From Methanobacteriota archaeon (GTDB lineage Archaea; Halobacteriota; Methanosarcinia; Methanosarcinales; Methanosarcinaceae): a stretch of DNA of 14,022 nt. The notes beneath the pieces are model-generated. The model saw only the letters and a program-made list of their open reading frames with translations. It searched no databases and had not been told where the DNA came from. Below, piece by piece: positions 12,945 to 14,022 of this stretch. How positions within the stretch are numbered: the first letter of the stretch is position 1; each line of letters opens with the position of its first letter. The DNA lies in assembly GCA_030837265.1 (NCBI GenBank), contig JAUPKV010000444.1, forward strand, positions 1-14,022, written 5' to 3'. Made by a program: the position numbers and the translations under genes.

Positions 12945-13613
12945 ATGTTTAAAAATCGCAAAGATGCAGGAGAAAAACTTGCCGGGCCTCTTGAGAAGTA
13001 CAGGGTAGAAAACCCTCTTATTCTCGCAATTCCACGAGGAGGAGTAGAAGTCGGGCTGCAGGTTGCAAAGAAATTAGGTGCGGATTTTTCCCTGATCATT
13101 GCACGGAAACTGCCTTTTCCTGACAACCCCGAAGCAGGGTTCGGAGCAATTGCCGAGGATGGAAGCACTTACATTCTTGGGGATGCGTATTACTGGCTCT
13201 CTGAAGAGACCATTGAGAAAATTAAAAAGCAGCAGATTACCGAGATCCGGAGACGTATAAATGCTCTGAGGGAAGGAGAATCCTTGCCCGAAATAAAAGA
13301 AAGAACTGTAATTCTTATTGACGACGGCATTGCCATGGGTTCTACGATGAGAGCAGCCATAGGGCTTTGCAAAAATAGGAAAGCCAGAAAAATTGTGGTA
13401 GCTGTGCCCGTGGCAGGAAGGGAAGTCGTCGAAGAGATCAGAAGAAGAGTCGATGAAGTCATTGTTCTTGAAACTCCTGCATACTTCAGGGCTGTTGCTG
13501 AGGCCTATGAGAACTGGTATGACGTCTCGGACGAAGAGGTTCTGGACCTGCTCAGAGAAAGGATAAGGGAAAAAGACATGAAAGATCATAGTCCGGATGT
13601 GCTCGAAGCTTGA
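12945..13613 (+). CDS. Phosphoribosyltransferase-domain protein
   Basis: The 222-residue protein is a type I phosphoribosyltransferase of the stand-alone archaeal/bacterial kind. The N-terminal PRGGVEVGLQVAKKLGAD (about 30-47) and ARKLPFPDNPEAGFGAIAE (53-71) are family landmarks. The PRPP loop is VILIDDGIAMGSTMRAAI (about 122-139) with the acidic pair Asp126-Asp127. A predicted helical insertion lies between (about 85-115), and the C-terminus adds a charged helix. The nucleobase or other acceptor is not known for this group. The ATG follows GGTGGTGT closely, a good archaeal ribosome site. It is transcribed divergently from the MarC gene, and only a gene remnant follows it. Confidence 0.85.
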   Translation: MFKNRKDAGEKLAGPLEKYRVENPLILAIPRGGVEVGLQVAKKLGADFSLIIARKLPFPDNPEAGFGAIAEDGSTYILGDAYYWLSEETIEKIKKQQITEIRRRINALREGESLPEIKERTVILIDDGIAMGSTMRAAIGLCKNRKARKIVVAVPVAGREVVEEIRRRVDEVIVLETPAYFRAVAEAYENWYDVSDEEVLDLLRERIREKDMKDHSPDVLEA

Positions 13614-13677
13614 TCCGATGTTGGATCTGGAAAGTGGAAAAATCTGAGAAATAGGGAAAGGGGGTAAATTAATAAAA

Positions 13678-13803
13678 TTGAATCTTGGGAATCTTCGCCT
13701 CAGCAGTCCTACTTTTGGACCTCTGGGACATATTCCTAAACGGTATGCATATGATGGAGAAAATCTCTCATCTATCACCTTAAGTCCTGAAAAAATATTT
13801 TAA
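13678..13803 (+). pseudogene. N-terminal remnant of a PEBP/YbhB-family gene
   Basis: A 41-codon frame from a TTG at 13678 reads NLRLSSPTFGPLGHIP then KRYAYDGENLSS. This is the N-terminal signature of the phosphatidylethanolamine-binding (YbhB/YbcL, Raf-kinase-inhibitor-like) family, whose members begin like LKLSSPAF...IPxxYTCDGENISP. After GENLSS the match is lost and a TAA follows at 13801-13803, so the remaining three quarters of a normal protein of about 150 residues are missing. No good ribosome site is present. It is most simply a decayed gene fragment; a short expressed peptide is unlikely. Confidence 0.6.
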
Positions 13804-14022
13804 ATAAAAACCTTACTTTTTTAATGTGGGAAGTTATGTCTTGAAAATCGTCTTCTCTATTTTTTATGTGGAAATCTCTCATTTAGTGGCTTAATATTCC
13901 AAAAAACTAATTAGGAACTTAAAAATGTTCAAAAACAGACAATATAAATCTATAGTTTATATAAAGTAGCTGGAAGAATTTGGAAAACGTAAAATATAAA
14001 GAAAATATCTGAAATAACATAA
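13804..14022. other. Non-coding end of the window with a promoter-like site
   Basis: No gene is supported. The segment holds T-rich tracts (for example 13814-13820 and 13860-13865), a second copy of the 11-mer AAATCTCTCAT at 13872-13882 (first at 13761-13771), and a TATA-like box at 13956-13963. Confidence 0.5.
13956..13963 (+). promoter_or_regulatory. TATA-like box near the window end
   Basis: TTTATATA matches the archaeal consensus. A plus-strand transcript would begin near 13988 and serve a gene beyond 14022. The orientation is assumed. Confidence 0.35.

Noticed and set aside
13074..13778. 234-codon minus-strand frame opposite the phosphoribosyltransferase gene
   Set aside because: The plus-strand product has clear PRPP-loop and family motifs and a good ribosome site; the antisense frame has no recognisable features.

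Overview
The window looks like a piece of a Methanosarcina-type (methanogenic euryarchaeal) chromosome. The central cluster mtxX-mtxA-mtxH belongs to methanogens. Other archaeal signs are a secreted PKD protein with a PGF-CTERM archaeosortase tail, TATA-like boxes about 25-30 nt ahead of genes, GGAGG/GGTG ribosome sites, T-run terminators, and long AT-rich intergenic stretches between compact coding blocks. The genus is an inference from gene content; no rRNA or other formal marker is present.

Layout. Positions 1-594 hold a doubtful 3' end of a coding frame and a minus-strand queD-like gene (archaeosine/queuosine precursor pathway). Positions 595-1500 hold a small ABM-family monooxygenase with an inverted repeat next to its promoter and a T-run terminator behind it. 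Positions 1500-2012 are mostly non-coding, with one possible 33-residue ORF. Positions 2013-4894 carry two minus-strand genes: a pentapeptide-repeat protein of 56 unbroken repeats, and a secreted surface protein with three PKD-like domains, a PGF-pre-PGF domain and a PGF-CTERM anchor. Positions 4895-6790 are accessory-like: a small hypothetical gene, a 56-residue minus-strand gene with a strong ribosome site and its own terminator hairpin, a MITE-like inverted repeat, and a 24-bp tandem repeat in a divergent promoter region. A 69-residue zinc-ribbon gene and a convergent WbuC-type cupin gene follow.

Positions 7741-10235 are the mtxXAH cluster. It encodes a methanogenesis-marker-4 protein, a soluble MtrA-like corrinoid protein without the membrane anchor, and an MtrH-like methyltransferase. 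MtrA and MtrH are the two parts of methyl-H4MPT:coenzyme M methyltransferase that handle the cobamide and pterin half-reaction. The sodium-pumping membrane subunits are not here, so this set probably moves methyl groups between a corrinoid and a pterin in solution; its true acceptor or donor cannot be read from the window.

Positions 10278-10295 are a bidirectional terminator shared by mtxH and the convergent ilvD (branched-chain amino acid synthesis). Upstream of ilvD on the same strand is a MarC-family membrane protein, divergent from a phosphoribosyltransferase gene. After that gene lies a short remnant of a PEBP/YbhB-family gene, then about 220 bases of non-coding sequence ending in a TATA-like box that probably serves a gene beyond the window. 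The best candidates for little-described biology are the soluble Mtr-like cluster, the unlisted 56-residue gene with its tandem-repeat promoter, and the charge-polarised pentapeptide protein.
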